Part shown: positions 50,204-62,400 of the stretch, in pieces | How the letters are laid out: every line of letters starts with the position of its first letter | How positions within the stretch are numbered: position 1 is the first letter of the stretch | Origin: Prunella strophiata | Lineage: Eukaryota; Chordata; Aves; Passeriformes; Prunellidae | Direction of reading: 5' to 3' | Assembly: GCA_036583965.1 (NCBI GenBank) | Contig: JAZBQD010000025.1 | Location: forward strand, 13,289,145 to 13,353,144 | Length of the DNA stretch: 64,000 bases | Translations under genes and position numbers: made by a program | The notes under the pieces: model-generated | Told to the model about the DNA's origin: nothing | What the model saw: the letters and a program-made list of their open reading frames with translations, nothing else | Databases searched by the model: none

Positions 50204-53200
50204 CCAAGGAGCCGTGCATCCGGCACAGCTCACCCAGCACGGTAATTGCCAGGTTTATCGTTTATCGTGTGCACTTCCAGAGAAGTCACTAAATGAAATC
50301 GAGTCATTTGGTGGTGGCCAGTAAAACCCGTGAAGTGACAGTGAGCATCTCACAGCCACCCCGTGCCGGAGCCCTTTGTAAAACCTGTTAACTGGCCTGT
50401 GTTTGCGTTACAAAGATCAGGCAGTAAAACCCAGACTGGTTTTGTTTTACAAGCGCAGGAGAGGCAGGAAGGGGCCCCGCGGCTCCTGCTGGCCTGGCAC
50501 AGCTCGGCCCTGTGGCCGCAGGGAGGGCTCGCTCGGTGCCAGGGTCGGGCTGTGGCACTGCCGCTGTGTGGCTCTGCCAGCCGAGCTGCGGCTGCAGGGA
50601 GGGAGGGATGGGGCAACCTCCTCTGGGGTCCCAGCTTGCCCAACCTCAGCATGGTGACCTGGGCACTGAGCCCCGGTTCCCCTGCGGATGGCACTGGGCA
50701 GGTTCAGTGATGATTTGTCACTCGTGGGGTTTCCCCTGACCAGCTCTGTAACTAATTGTGACAGAGAATTAATTGCACTCATCTGCCTTTTCCGCTGTAG
50801 AAGTTTACTGGAAAAATATCCCTCCTGCTGTGACTCCAGCATCCTGGGATGTGGCAGCTCAGGTGCAGCCCAGTCCTCTGGGTGTCCCCCGGGCTGCCCT
50901 GGTACTGCAGGGAGTGCCAGCGTGACTCCAGCAGGATGCAGCAATGCAAAGGTGCCCTGGGCTGGTGCTTTATGGTCCCCTCCCATGTCCTGGGGCAAAT
51001 GTGAACTATTTTGTGACCGATGACATTTTATAACAAGACCAGAGCTGATTTATAACAGGAGCAGGAGTGATTACCCCTGTGTACCCAGGGGAACAGCTTG
51101 TACCGTTCAGGATTCATTATGTAAACTTGGGTGAGAAGGTCTTAAAACCCAGAAGGATGGCACTGGAGTGAGAGGCGTTGTGACAACAGGGTGATTCACC
51201 CCGGCTCCAGCCGGCTGCCACCTCCTCTGTGTCCTGGGCGATCCCAGCCCGCCAGGACGGCGCTGTGCTCTGCTGCAGGTGAATAAATACAGGCAACATG
51301 GTTTTAATTTTTTTTTAATCCCTAGAAACACATTTGGATAAAGCACATGAGTGGAAGAGAGAGACATGACCCCGTATCCCACACCCCATACCTGGTGCTG
51401 GATGGGGCCTGGCTGGCTCAGTTGCTCAGGGCTTTGCAGGTTGGGTTCTTGTCACTCGTCCCCACAGTGTCCCCTCCTGTACTTCATATCTCTCAGCTTT
51501 GGGGACACTGCCCATGGCAAGGCTGCCGGGGTCACAGTGCCACCAGGTCCTGGGGGGCTGGCAGGGCTGGCAGGCACATACCCAGCAGTGAGGGGGGCTC
51601 AGGTCCTGACAGGGTGCAGCTCCCACCCAGCTCCTTCTGCAGGGAAATCTGAGGTGGATGTGTAAGACTGGGAGGGACAAGGCAGTGCAAGAGTGTTACA
51701 GGAAAGCGCTGAGGCTTGGGTGAAGATTCCAGAGGACACAGAGGCAGGAACACTCTGTGCACAGCCCTGGGGCCAGGTGTGTTTCCCTGTTTACACCCCC
51801 GGCTGCGTTACAACCAGGCCAGGGAGCAGCGTGGCTGCAGCTCAGCACCCCGGGCCCGTGGCTGCCCGCGGGGGCCCAGGGGAGGCCGCAGGGACAAGGA
51901 CAGGCAGGACAGGAGAGCCCTGCCCTCCACCCCACAGCCCCAGGGCCTTCACTGCCCAGTCACAGCCCCAGGCCAGGTCACCCCGAGCTGCTCTGAGGGG
52001 GGTGAGCATGCCCGGCGGGGCGGGCGCAGGCCGGGCCCAGCGCTGCCCGCGGCCCGAGCAGGCCCAGAGGCACGGCAGGCTCAGAGCAGCGCCTCGGATG
52101 GCAGTGCCCAAGCTGGCCCGGGGCTCCTGTTCCCCCTCCTGCCCTGGGCACTGCTCTTGTCAGTCTGGTTCCAGTGTGAGCCGTGCCCTGTGCCAGGGGT
52201 GTGGGCAGCTGGCGAGGACCGTGCACGTCCCGGCCCGTCCTGCTGGCAGGGAGATGCCAGCATGGGGATTAGTGAGGGGCCGTGTCCTGGCACTGTCACT
52301 GAGGGGCAGCTGCTGCACCCCGGGTCACACTGACTCAGTCACGCTGCCTGCAGCCACTGGGAGCTGCCATGGCTGCCCTGCTGCAGCCTGGCCTTGGCTG
52401 GGATGCTCCAGCTGCTGCAGAATGCTTCAAAGAGCTGAGCACAGGCTGGTGGGGATGGCTCAGGCCATCTGTCTGGTATGGGAAACTGCTCCGGGGCTGG
52501 CTCACCCTGCCCTGGAGGTGAAGGGGTAAAACAGAGCCATCCACACTGTCCAGGTGTTTGGCCTCCCCAGAGCTGGGCTTGAGCACGAGAGGCTGAGAGC
52601 CTGGGTGGATTTTCCATTTCCATAGGCATGTGCTGGAGATGCCAATCCCCAGCCCAGCCCCATTTGCATTAATGAGGCATTTATCTCCCAAACCTGTTTG
52701 AGGACCACTGGATGTCACCCAGATGTCACCTCTCTGGAAGGGACCTGGGCAGCTTTTAACCCTGTCAGTGCTGCCTGGCTACATCTGCTGGGAGCAGCTT
52801 TGGGCAGGTGCCCCTTCCTTCCACTCTGAGAGAGGCTGGGGTCACCCCTCCAGGCTGGCACCCCCACACGGGCAGGTTCCTGCCATCCAGAAAATCTCTG
52901 TGCAGCTGGATTTTCCCCCTCCTCAGCCACTTTCCCCCCACATCACCTCTGGCTCTCTCCCCCCTGGCAGTGGCTGCCGCGGGAGCTGAGGAGGAGCAGT
53001 GTGAGGTTCTCCTGCAGTGCCTCCTCTCCTCGAAGGGCTGGTCCTGGGGTGCCAGCAGCCTTTCCCCTGAGTCACCAGCACCTGCTGCTGCAGGTTTGTT
53101 TCAACACCTCCCCAGCCTGTCCCTTGCCAAGGCAGTGCCTGCCATGCTGCCTGCACCTTGGCTGTGTTTTGGGTACTGCAGCTGCACCCGCAGCCCTGTG

Positions 53201-55125
53201 GTGCCACAGAGCTGAAGCTGTGGGTCTGGGGTCACTGTCATCCCTGCCCAGAGCTGGGCACCGTGTTCACACCTGTACCCCGGGCACGGGAGGCAAGCAG
53301 GGGCTGTTGTGAGTGAGGGGTGCCTGCTCTGGAGCCCTGACCAGGGCTGGCTGGGCTCCCAGTGCCTGCCACGGGTCTCCCAGGAGCACTGTCCCCATGG
53401 CAAGAGACCGGGCTTCCCACCTGAGCCCAGAGCCAGCTCAGTGGAACAGGGCATGGTGCTGAGCCCTGGATTTTACAGCCTGTTGTTCCCATAAACTCCC
53501 AGCTGAGTTTCTCAGACACTTTGGCTTTATGATGTTTAGCGTGTGCCAGTCCTGATTCTCAGACCATCCCTGGTGGCTTTCAGTGTTTGAGGTGACTCAG
53601 GAGTTCAGAACAGTTCAGTGTTTAACTCATGATGAAGTAAGCCATTTCTGTAGCTCCGTGGCTCTCTGCCTTCTGAGGATTATTCATACACTGAGAGAAG
53701 GTGTTGCACCTGCCCAAGAGTAACTGCAAACAGCACCTGCAGAACACCTGTGCTTTCCCAAAGAATTTAAAGTGAGTGTTCTCCCAAAAAAGCACCTGTC
53801 AGGACACATATCCTGGGTTTTCAGTGGGAGAGCCCTGAGATTTCTGCTCCTGGACCACTACAGGTTAGCAGCCTTGTTCTCCATCAAAGGATATTCCCTT
53901 TATGGGAACTGCAGTTCTTGGTATAAAGTCTGACCAGTCCTACACCTGCTTTTGTGCAGGGTTGGTACCACTCTGTTTATTTTCCAAGGTTTTGTTTTGC
54001 TCTGGGGAGGCTTTAGAAACACAAACCCCTGACCCATCCCAATCAGTGCCAGCTGCCAGTGCCTTCCCCAGCCCTAGAGCTGGGTTGGGGGATTCCCTCC
54101 TGTCAGGGGGCTGATTGCATAATTAGCACTCGCTGATTTAAACCAGCTCTGAGGGTGGATGGAGGTGCTTGAGCAGCCTGAGGGGAAGAAGAAACTCAGG
54201 AGCAGCTCAGCAGTAGGAAGGAACAGTACCAGCATCAAACTGAGCTTGGGCAGTCTCTCCTTAGCACTGCCTGCAGCAGAGGTGAGCAAACCCTGTGCAG
54301 AGCTGTGGTCTCTTAGGTGCTGCTGCACACACGGGTACAGATGTGGAGTGGAAGAACTGTGGTAGGGCCCACGTTGTGATGTTTGCTTGCTTTCCCTGGG
54401 AGGTGAGCCCCCCAATGTTCCCTGTAGGCTGTGCTCTGTGGCAGCTGGGGGCAGCTGACCCCCCTGCCTTGGAAGGCAGGTCCTCAGTCAGGTGTAACGG
54501 GGCCAAACCAGCTCCTGTGCCAGCACCACCAAGCTGGCAAAGAAGGAGTTTGTGGCGAGGTGTTCCTCAGCTCTGGACTTTGCTGTCACTCCAGTCCCTG
54601 CTGCAGGGGGGACAGCTCATGCCTGTAACACCAAGGGGAGGTGGGGCTCCCTGGGCTGCTCTGTTCTGCCCTAGATCTGTTCTGCCACTGCTGCCCATGG
54701 GGCAGGATTGTCATGATGAGTTGGTATTTGGTGCTGTTAGAGGTGATGGGGATGGCTCACCCTGAGTACCTCTCCCAGTGCTGGACCAGGGGCTGAGGCA
54801 GATCTGCTCCCCACTTTTCCTGTGGCCTCCAAGGGTACTGCTCAGGTGTGGAGCTGTCTGGGGACACCTGAAGTTCCAGTGGTTTTGGTCTCTTGCTGGT
54901 TAACATTGCTTTGTGAAAGGCCTTTTCACTGTTTCTGCTTGCACCCCTCATTCCTCCTGCCTGCTCCTGAGCTGGATCCCACAGAACGCCCCCTGCTCCA
55001 TCTCTGCTGAGAGGCTTGGCCCTGCTGAGAACCCACAGCCCCTGGGCAGGCAGAGACAAGTCCCCTCAGCTGCAGGGAACTAACTCATACAGCGGTGATT
55101 TAAAAACAAAAAAGGGCAAAGCAGT
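48420..55125. other. gene-free spacer between SCNN1G and SCNN1B
   Basis: I find no exon with recognisable protein similarity here on either strand. The longest open frame, at 51693-52529 (+, 278 codons), has low-complexity composition and matches nothing I know. The spacer alternates GC-rich low-complexity parts with AT-richer blocks near 48740-49140, 50720-50830 and 53510-53720 that look less degenerate and might be regulatory. Confidence 0.5.
49960..50208. repeat. CT-rich microsatellite block ((TCCCTG)n and (CTCCTG)n)
   Basis: Hexamer-based runs of TCCCTG and CTCCTT/CTCCTG. A roughly 50-base segment containing TGTACTGCCATGTCCCTG appears twice, near 49990 and 50132, so the block has also grown by segment duplication. 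Chance open frames of 98-167 codons arise here on both strands. Confidence 0.9.
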
Positions 55126-55141
55126 TACTCAAAAATATATC

Positions 55142-55195
55142 TTTATTTTTTCAGTTTATCATATATTAAATAATTCAGTTAAAATAGGTTTTATT
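55142..55195 (-). promoter_or_regulatory. SCNN1G: SCNN1G poly(A) signals
   Basis: On the minus strand AATAAA occurs at 55195-55190 and at 55147-55142, in an AT-rich patch about 1.25 kb past the SCNN1G stop. Either could end the transcript, giving a 3'UTR of roughly 1.3 kb (56445 to about 55120). I see nothing else clear in that 3'UTR. Confidence 0.55.
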
Positions 55196-56445
55196 GCACA
55201 TTAAAGAACCTTTCTGGATTCTCACTGTCCTCTATAAAATAAGGTCATAGAGAAAGGAAAGGAGAGACTCTTCCACTCAGACACCCCTGACACGCTCTGC
55301 ATGGCTCTGGCCCTACAGACCCCAACAGCCAGTGTGGGGTGGGCTCTGCTCATCATCTGCACAGGGAGCTGAAGGCAGCAGAGTGGGCTGTGGCAGGAGG
55401 GAGCTGGGTGCCCCAGCTCCCCCAGGAGCACTCGTGGCTGTGCTGCACAGGCAGCAGCCCCTGGCCCCGGGGGGAGCAGCACAGGAGGTAAGATGTGGGT
55501 GCTGACACTGCTCTGTGGATGGGAGTGTGTGGGGGCAAGGTGGATGAGGTACAGGTGGGGCAAAACATCCTCCAGGCACTGCCAGCTCCAGGGCAGGCAC
55601 GTGGGGAACTGGGGTAGCTGCAGGAGGAGGTCCTTGCCTGGGGTTGAGCAGGAAAGAGCAGCCAGCTAACTCCCTGTGAGGCTTCTGGGAAGTAATTTAA
55701 TGAGCTCCTTGGAAGTTATGTTTAAGGGCTGCCTGAGTGATGTGGAATGGAATAAGCTTGCAGAGGATGCACTTCATTACTGTGCTCCAAATTGGATTTC
55801 ATGCCCTTTCAGATGATTCTTTGGAGGTGACTCGGGCTTTCCTACCCCAGCTGTGTAGTAACTTGCTCTACAAGCCCATTTCTGGTTGTCCTGGCTTTTC
55901 ATCTCACAAGAAAGAGCTCCTCAGGCCACCATTGGAATCAGGTTTCTAATGAAAATTCAAGTGAGAGCTTTCTTTTTATGCTCTTTTGTGCTTTACCCAA
56001 GCCCCTGTCATGCCCTTCCTACAAATGCCATCCTGGATTCCTGACAGCCTGGGGTTTTTCCCACAAGTCCAGCCACACAGCAGAGAGCAATTAGTGTTAA
56101 TGCTCAATGTGGCATCAATCTGCTGCTGTGGAGCAATTCCTGCCCACATGCAATGGGGTGTGTGCAGCTGGTGGCTCATGCGTGCCTTTGCCTGGTGAGA
56201 CATCCCAGCTTAGCACCACATCCTGCTCCAGCCATCTCCTGCCATCATTAACTCCAGAACTGATGTCGCTTGAAGTTCCCAATGTCTCTGAGCCCTTTTG
56301 TGTCTGAGCTTTGCTCAGGGCAGCTTTGACTGCCAGTTCAATCCCTGAGCGAGGGTCTGACCTGACAGCCCTTCGGCGCTCGCCTGGACGGGTGCCCTTG
56401 GCCCCGGACACGCGTGTCCAGCGCCGGCTCTGTGGGTGACGAGTG

Positions 56446-59400
56446 TCAGCGCTGGCCGAGCTCCAGCGTGTCCGGCAGCTGCTCCGTGAAGGCCGTCTCC
56501 AGGCGCAGAGTGCTGTAGTTGGGCGGGGGAGTCCTGGGCAGGGGGCTGTCCTGGGGCAGCGGCAGGCGCAGCGCCGTGGTGAAGGTGGGCAGGTCCTCGT
56601 CCATGCACGCGGGGTTCTCGTGGCCCTGCCTCTCCACGTCGCCGCCCGGCGCCGCGCCCGCGCCGCCCCGCTGCCGGCCGTGCCACCACTTCTTGGCCCT
56701 CTGCCACTGGCGCCGCATGACGATGGACAGCGAGTCGATGAAGAACACCTCCACGATCTCGATGACACACACCACGGAGCAGCTCATCCACAGCCCCAGC
56801 TGGCCCCCGAAGTTGGACAGAAGAATGACAAGCTGCAAGAGCGGACAGCAAGCACAAGGTTAGGGTCTGCAATGGGCACGTGTCCGTGGTGCCATTACAG
56901 CAGGCAGGGAGATGGAGCCAGGGCACCCAGGGCTTGCTCAGCACTCCCAAATGCAGTGGGCCCATCTCTGCTGTTGTTCTCTCTGGCTTAGCTTCAGAAG
57001 GAGCTTGGAGCTGAGCTTGCTGTGCAGCCACTGCACAGGGCTCGGGGCTGGACAGGCAGAGACGTGGCCCGAGATAAGGGCTGGAAAGGGCAGGACCAGC
57101 CCAGAGGTGCATATCTGAGATCAGCTTCCTGCCCCTGCCCGTGTGGGATTGCTCCCCTGGGCAGGTGAAAGCTTCCAGCCTGCGTGGGAGGAAGCGCTGT
57201 GTCTCCTGGGAGCAGGGACCAGCACGCTCACTCACCGTGTTGGCAGGATTCTCCGAAATGAATCTCTCGTTCAGGTCCTTGTAAAATACCATGAGGTTGG
57301 CAAGGTCTGTCCTGGGGAAGAAGGAGGCAGGCAGAGGGTTTAGTAAAACAATAACATGAAACATACTGAAAAACTATGCAAATAACCAGTTGGACCAGTA
57401 GGGCTGGGCTGCTCCAAGGGAGCTTTTTCCCCAATTGCCATCATTAGGGCTGCTGAGATCGTATCAGGGCTGGAGGTGCAAGGCAGGAACACACAGGGGG
57501 ACTTACTTGTTCAGCTTCTTGTTGAGTTTTTGCCCTTTGTCCCAAGAGAGAACTCGGAGCATCCAGTCCTGGAGCAAAGACAGAAAATGCTGCTCTAGCT
57601 GCAGGTTCTTGTGTAGAGACCCTTGGGAAGGGACTCATGCTCCACATCTCCTCAGGCTAGTATGGGCACCAGAACTGAGTGTGTGACAGGCCAGCTGAGC
57701 CCAAGGGAATCTCCCAAGACAAATTTCAGTTTTATTGTGAACTCCTGGAGGGGAAGTCCTGAGCTAGAAACTATAGACTGGCCTCTGGGATGTAGTATCA
57801 CTGAATGCTACTGACTACCCCAGGGCCTCCTGCTTTTGTACTTAGCCTCTGGGGTTACTCAATGCCTTGTGCCAGGCTGCTGTTCTGGTGCAGTGCAGCT
57901 GGGGACTGACCTCTGACACGATGGATGGCCACTGAGCAATGCTGGTGGTGAGCGCCCACTCCTTGAAGCTGCAGAGAGAAGCAGGATGTCACTTGTGAGC
58001 TCCAACTCCCACGCACACTTTACCTCTGGCTGTGGCAAGGACTTACCTGCAGGCATCTTTGCAGATCTGCTGGCAGCCCAGCTGCTCCTTCACAAACTTT
58101 TCATGCAGTCTGTAGTAGCAGTACACTGCAGGGGAGGAGCAGGATGTGTGTGAGAAGCCAGAAAGAAAACATGCTACCTGGGCTGGAGTGGGACATCTGG
58201 GGCATAGGTGGCCTTTGTGGCCATTGCCTACATGGTGGGGATAAAAAGATTTACCCTATAAATATTGCAAAAGACTCTTGAGAAGTGGCTGTCACTTGAT
58301 ATAGGCATGAAAACTGCCACACCTGGTCAAGCCCTCCACTCGACTGTTCTGTGGTGGGCACAGGTGACAAGCCATCAGGGGAAGTTTCACAAACCAGCCA
58401 GTGTGAGCAAGGGAGGCACTTCTGGCCCTGGGTGTGGGGGCTTAAGTGGGTTAAGGCAGATTTGCCTCATCCCAGCATGCTGGGTGTGCAGCAGCTGTGA
58501 CAGGGACACTGGGGGTGCTGGGGACAGGGGCTGTGTGACAGGGACACTGGGGGTGCAGGGGACAGGACTGGCAGCTGAGGCATGTGCAGTGCCAGAGGTG
58601 TTTCAATACTAACTCCAGTTTGGATTCTTCTTGTAGTTGCAGTACTCGGCCCCAGCAGGTAAGGGCTGTGCGTACTGGGCACAGCCACACGACTCCACCA
58701 TGGCCTTCTGGAAGCAGGAGTGCAGGCAGATCTGGGGAGAAAAAACAGAGCTGGGGGCTAAGAAGCAGCTCCAGGCTTCTGTGCACCTAAAAACATCCTG
58801 CTTAGGACAACAGCAGTGGGATGGGAACCCTGTTTCCCTGGGCCTTCAGGCTCTGCTGTGAGTGAATACAAACATGGTGGAGGACTGAGGCTCTAGTGCA
58901 AAAAAAACCCAAACCAATATAATCTTCTTGGAGGATTACATATATGGGGGTTCTATGAATGCCCTCACTTCCCCTATAGCCACCAAAAGCTTCAGTGTTG
59001 CAGTTGCTCTTTACAGAGTCAAGGAGAGGGTTTTAGGCCTGCCATGGCACGTGGCCCATGAATCACTAACTAGGTGTGGGAAGTGACTCACAGCAGAAAA
59101 CGTTCACAGCTTCCACCAAACCCTGCTGGTGCCTACTAAGAGAGGTGAAGCTAGGAGGATTAACAGGGCAGCAGAGCTGTGGCTTGTGCTAAAACACTGG
59201 GACATGCAGGAACAGAACTTCTCTTTTAAATCCCAGTCAAGCCTTTTGGTCCCAGTCCCAGCCCTCCTGAGCACTGAGTTTCGGTGAAGTACTGTTATTA
59301 AAAACCTGAGATAATGTCTCGGTGATCCTACCTGGCACTACACCACAGCACATTTCATATTCCCCACAAAACACAAATTCAGCCTAGACCTGGGCTTTGC

Positions 59401-62400
59401 AGCAGGCAGCAGCTAATGTAAGTACAATTCTTCAAGTGGAGAGTGCCAGTACAACTGACACTCTCCAAGAGGACCCAATTACAGAAACCATGCAAAATTA
59501 GTGGAAACTTACTCTGTAAACAAACATCCTGCTATCTGGATACTGATTAGATGGTTTCTGTTATTCTTGGAGTCCTAAAGGTCACAATTTCTGGCTTCAA
59601 GGGTTACTAAGCTGCAACCTTTACCTGGCCAATATTTTCCAGTCTCCCATTGCTTGAAAATTGCCTAATGAGCTCATGTTCTCTCTTTATCTAACAGGAT
59701 GCCTGAGGGAACTTCAAACAGCAACCACTTAGGAATAAAAGTTGGATTTTAAGAAGTGCCGTCGCATTTTACATCAGTGGTAAAAGAAACAACCCTGTGC
59801 TCAGACTGTTCCCAGTCTCAGGTCCTGAACCACAGACGGTTATAGAGCTTTTCATGCAGGTTGTTTTCAAGCAACTGATAAACCCAAATGTAATGGCTTT
59901 ACCTGGAGTGAGTAGCTCTTGTTATAGAGATTTTCCACAGGTATGTCAGCTCCTGTCTCTGTGCAATCACTGTAGGGTTTGCTCAGCTTGCGAGACTGAG
60001 TCTGGGAAACAGAAAAGAAAAAACTTGCTTTTTTTTGAGTTCACCGAGAAACCCAAGGATTCTGTGACACTTTATCCCAACTCTGAAACTGTAAGTGATA
60101 AGGCAGCTTTGAATAGAATGTTTACCTTTTGCTACCTAAAGTGATTTGTCAATCCCTTGTCAAAACAAGGGTTTTTTTTGTCTCTAATATCTGTTTCCCA
60201 AAAAAACTGCTCTGGTGGGATACTCTGCTGTCTTCCTGGAAACCTTCTGGAGGAATGCAAGGTGGTGTAATCACGGCAATGAGGATTTTTCAAAGCAGAG
60301 TAATCCATATGCATGTTCTCTCCTAGTCTTAGAGGCTGCAGTGTCCTTTACTCTGGATGTTTGTGTTCTGAGGGACTGCAGTTGTCGGGGGTTTGGGGTT
60401 ATTTTCTGTGAGGATCCCCACCTGCCTGAGCTGCTATTGCACTGGCTGCTCCTGTGCTGTGGGTAAATAGCACTTGAGGCTCCACTGGTGCTCAACAGCA
60501 CCTCTCTCAATCCACTCTAAAACAAATGTTTGTGTCTCCCTCAAACCTTTTTCCAGGTGTTGCTTTGACCCCTTCTCTCAAATGCTAATGACTTTTCCTG
60601 CTCAGCAATCTCTGCCCAGAGCAAAGAGCTCTGACATGCCAAGTCTGTGCCTGCAAGCTCTGTGAAACCAGGGCTGGAAGCCCTCAAATTCCCAAAATCT
60701 GATTCCAGCTCCATGGCCCACTTCCTGCAGACTGCCTTACCTCCCTGCTATCTTTCCGCAGTAATTATCCACTTTACAATAGAGTGGCCTGAAACATCCA
60801 TTTAAGAATCCATTCACCGATCTTTCTCTACAGAGTTTAAAATGAGAATTAAAAATTCAGTAGAAAGGATCAATCTAGCAGGAACGTGAGAAAGACCTTG
60901 CAACCCCTGAGGCACTGAATGCAGCTCCTGAGGCCACATCTGATAGGAGCATACCTCACCACTTTGACTACAGCAAGAGAACAGCCCTGGGCCAGTATGG
61001 TGCAAATCAACTCTTTTAGAGATGCTCAAATCTCTCTTTGGAGGGAAAGATGGGATTTCAGTACTAGAAATGCATTACTTCTGAAAACTGACTGAAACCA
61101 GCTTCTAAATTCCACATCCAATGTAGTGCCAAGACACTACCTCAGTCTGCTCCTGGGGCTTCCAAGAGATGATCGATCCTTTGTATAGAATTATTTTGTT
61201 GTGGCTTATGCTCCTACAAAACTTACTTGTTCCTTCAGGTACTGAAATAATTTCCAAACTAAGTATTTAACTAAAGCATTGTAACTCTGACCAAGCAATG
61301 CCTTGTTTGCATGCCAAACATCTTGGAATATTTTTGGAGGTGGGGGCAGTCCTAGTAGCCAGCAGAAAGCCATGAGCAATAACCAGACACTGATGCCGTG
61401 TTCAGAGCCCAGCCAGCAGCACCGCGTGGGACACGGTTGCTGTGTCCTCCTTTGTGACCTTGCATGTGGGGACAAGCACTGATCTGGCACCTGGGTGCTA
61501 CAGCCCTGCCCCCCCAGCACTCAGCAGGCTCTCTGGACTTGTCTTTTCGCAGCAGGACAGTGATCCCCAGCTTTTGTTCTGAGACCAGAAATTTTGTCCA
61601 GCTTCTACTTTGGCTGCCTCATTAGGATGCAATTGGATCCCTTCCTCAGGACAAATCTTTTATATACAGACATTAAGATGTGCCCAATCTTGTTTTTTAT
61701 GCTACAGCAAAAATTCAACCCTATTGTACTAGGAACATATTACGTTAAATATTGAGACTCTGCCTTGTGTGACCATCTCTGTCCGGTGTGATGGTGACAA
61801 AGAAAAGAGTCTTGAGTGACTTTGTGTCCTCACACCATCCTGGTTCCCAAACCTCTCAGCCAAGATTGAGCAAGGAGTCGCTGCCACAGTTTTCCAGACA
61901 GGTGGAAGACCGTTAACTATTTGCATTTTGTAAAACATCAGCCTTCTTTTAATGTCTTTTCTAATGCAGGGCCTATCACGAGATTCGAGATTAGGCACAC
62001 CCAGATAAGCAGGATGGCTGATGCTCCACCAGATCACCAGAAAGAAAGGCAGAGCTGAAGTGCACACTTAACAGCCCATCCAGATGAAAGGGGACCTGGC
62101 ACAGCTTTCGCTGCTCTGCCAAAGCCCCTTGGGCCAAATGCCCCCTCTGAACTACACTAAACGGGGAAAGCAGGAGCTGCGGCTCTCCTTGCCTTTGCTT
62201 ACTGCTGGCAAAAGCAAAGCCGCTGCCCACGGGGGTGTTTTTACTGCTGGGATAGAGAGAAAACCAGCAAAATGAGGCTTACATTCACAAAACAGTTTAA
62301 GGGGTTGTATTGCCACCATTCCTAAGGACCCGACCCCAACGCGGGGACCCACAGCTCCAGCTCTGGCTCCTCCACCCGGGGAACCCTCGTGGGATGAAAC

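Noticed and set aside
49789..50324. Open frames of 98-167 codons rich in Pro/Cys/Leu or Gly/Gln
   Set aside because: They are translations of the CT-rich hexamer repeat.
51693..52529. 278-codon open frame on the + strand in the ENaC spacer
   Set aside because: It has low-complexity, GC-driven composition, no recognisable domain and no splice context, and is overlapped by similar open frames in other frames.
55222..55600. Minus-strand open frames of 71-113 codons
   Set aside because: They lie inside the SCNN1G 3'UTR, have no known similarity and overlap one another in different frames.
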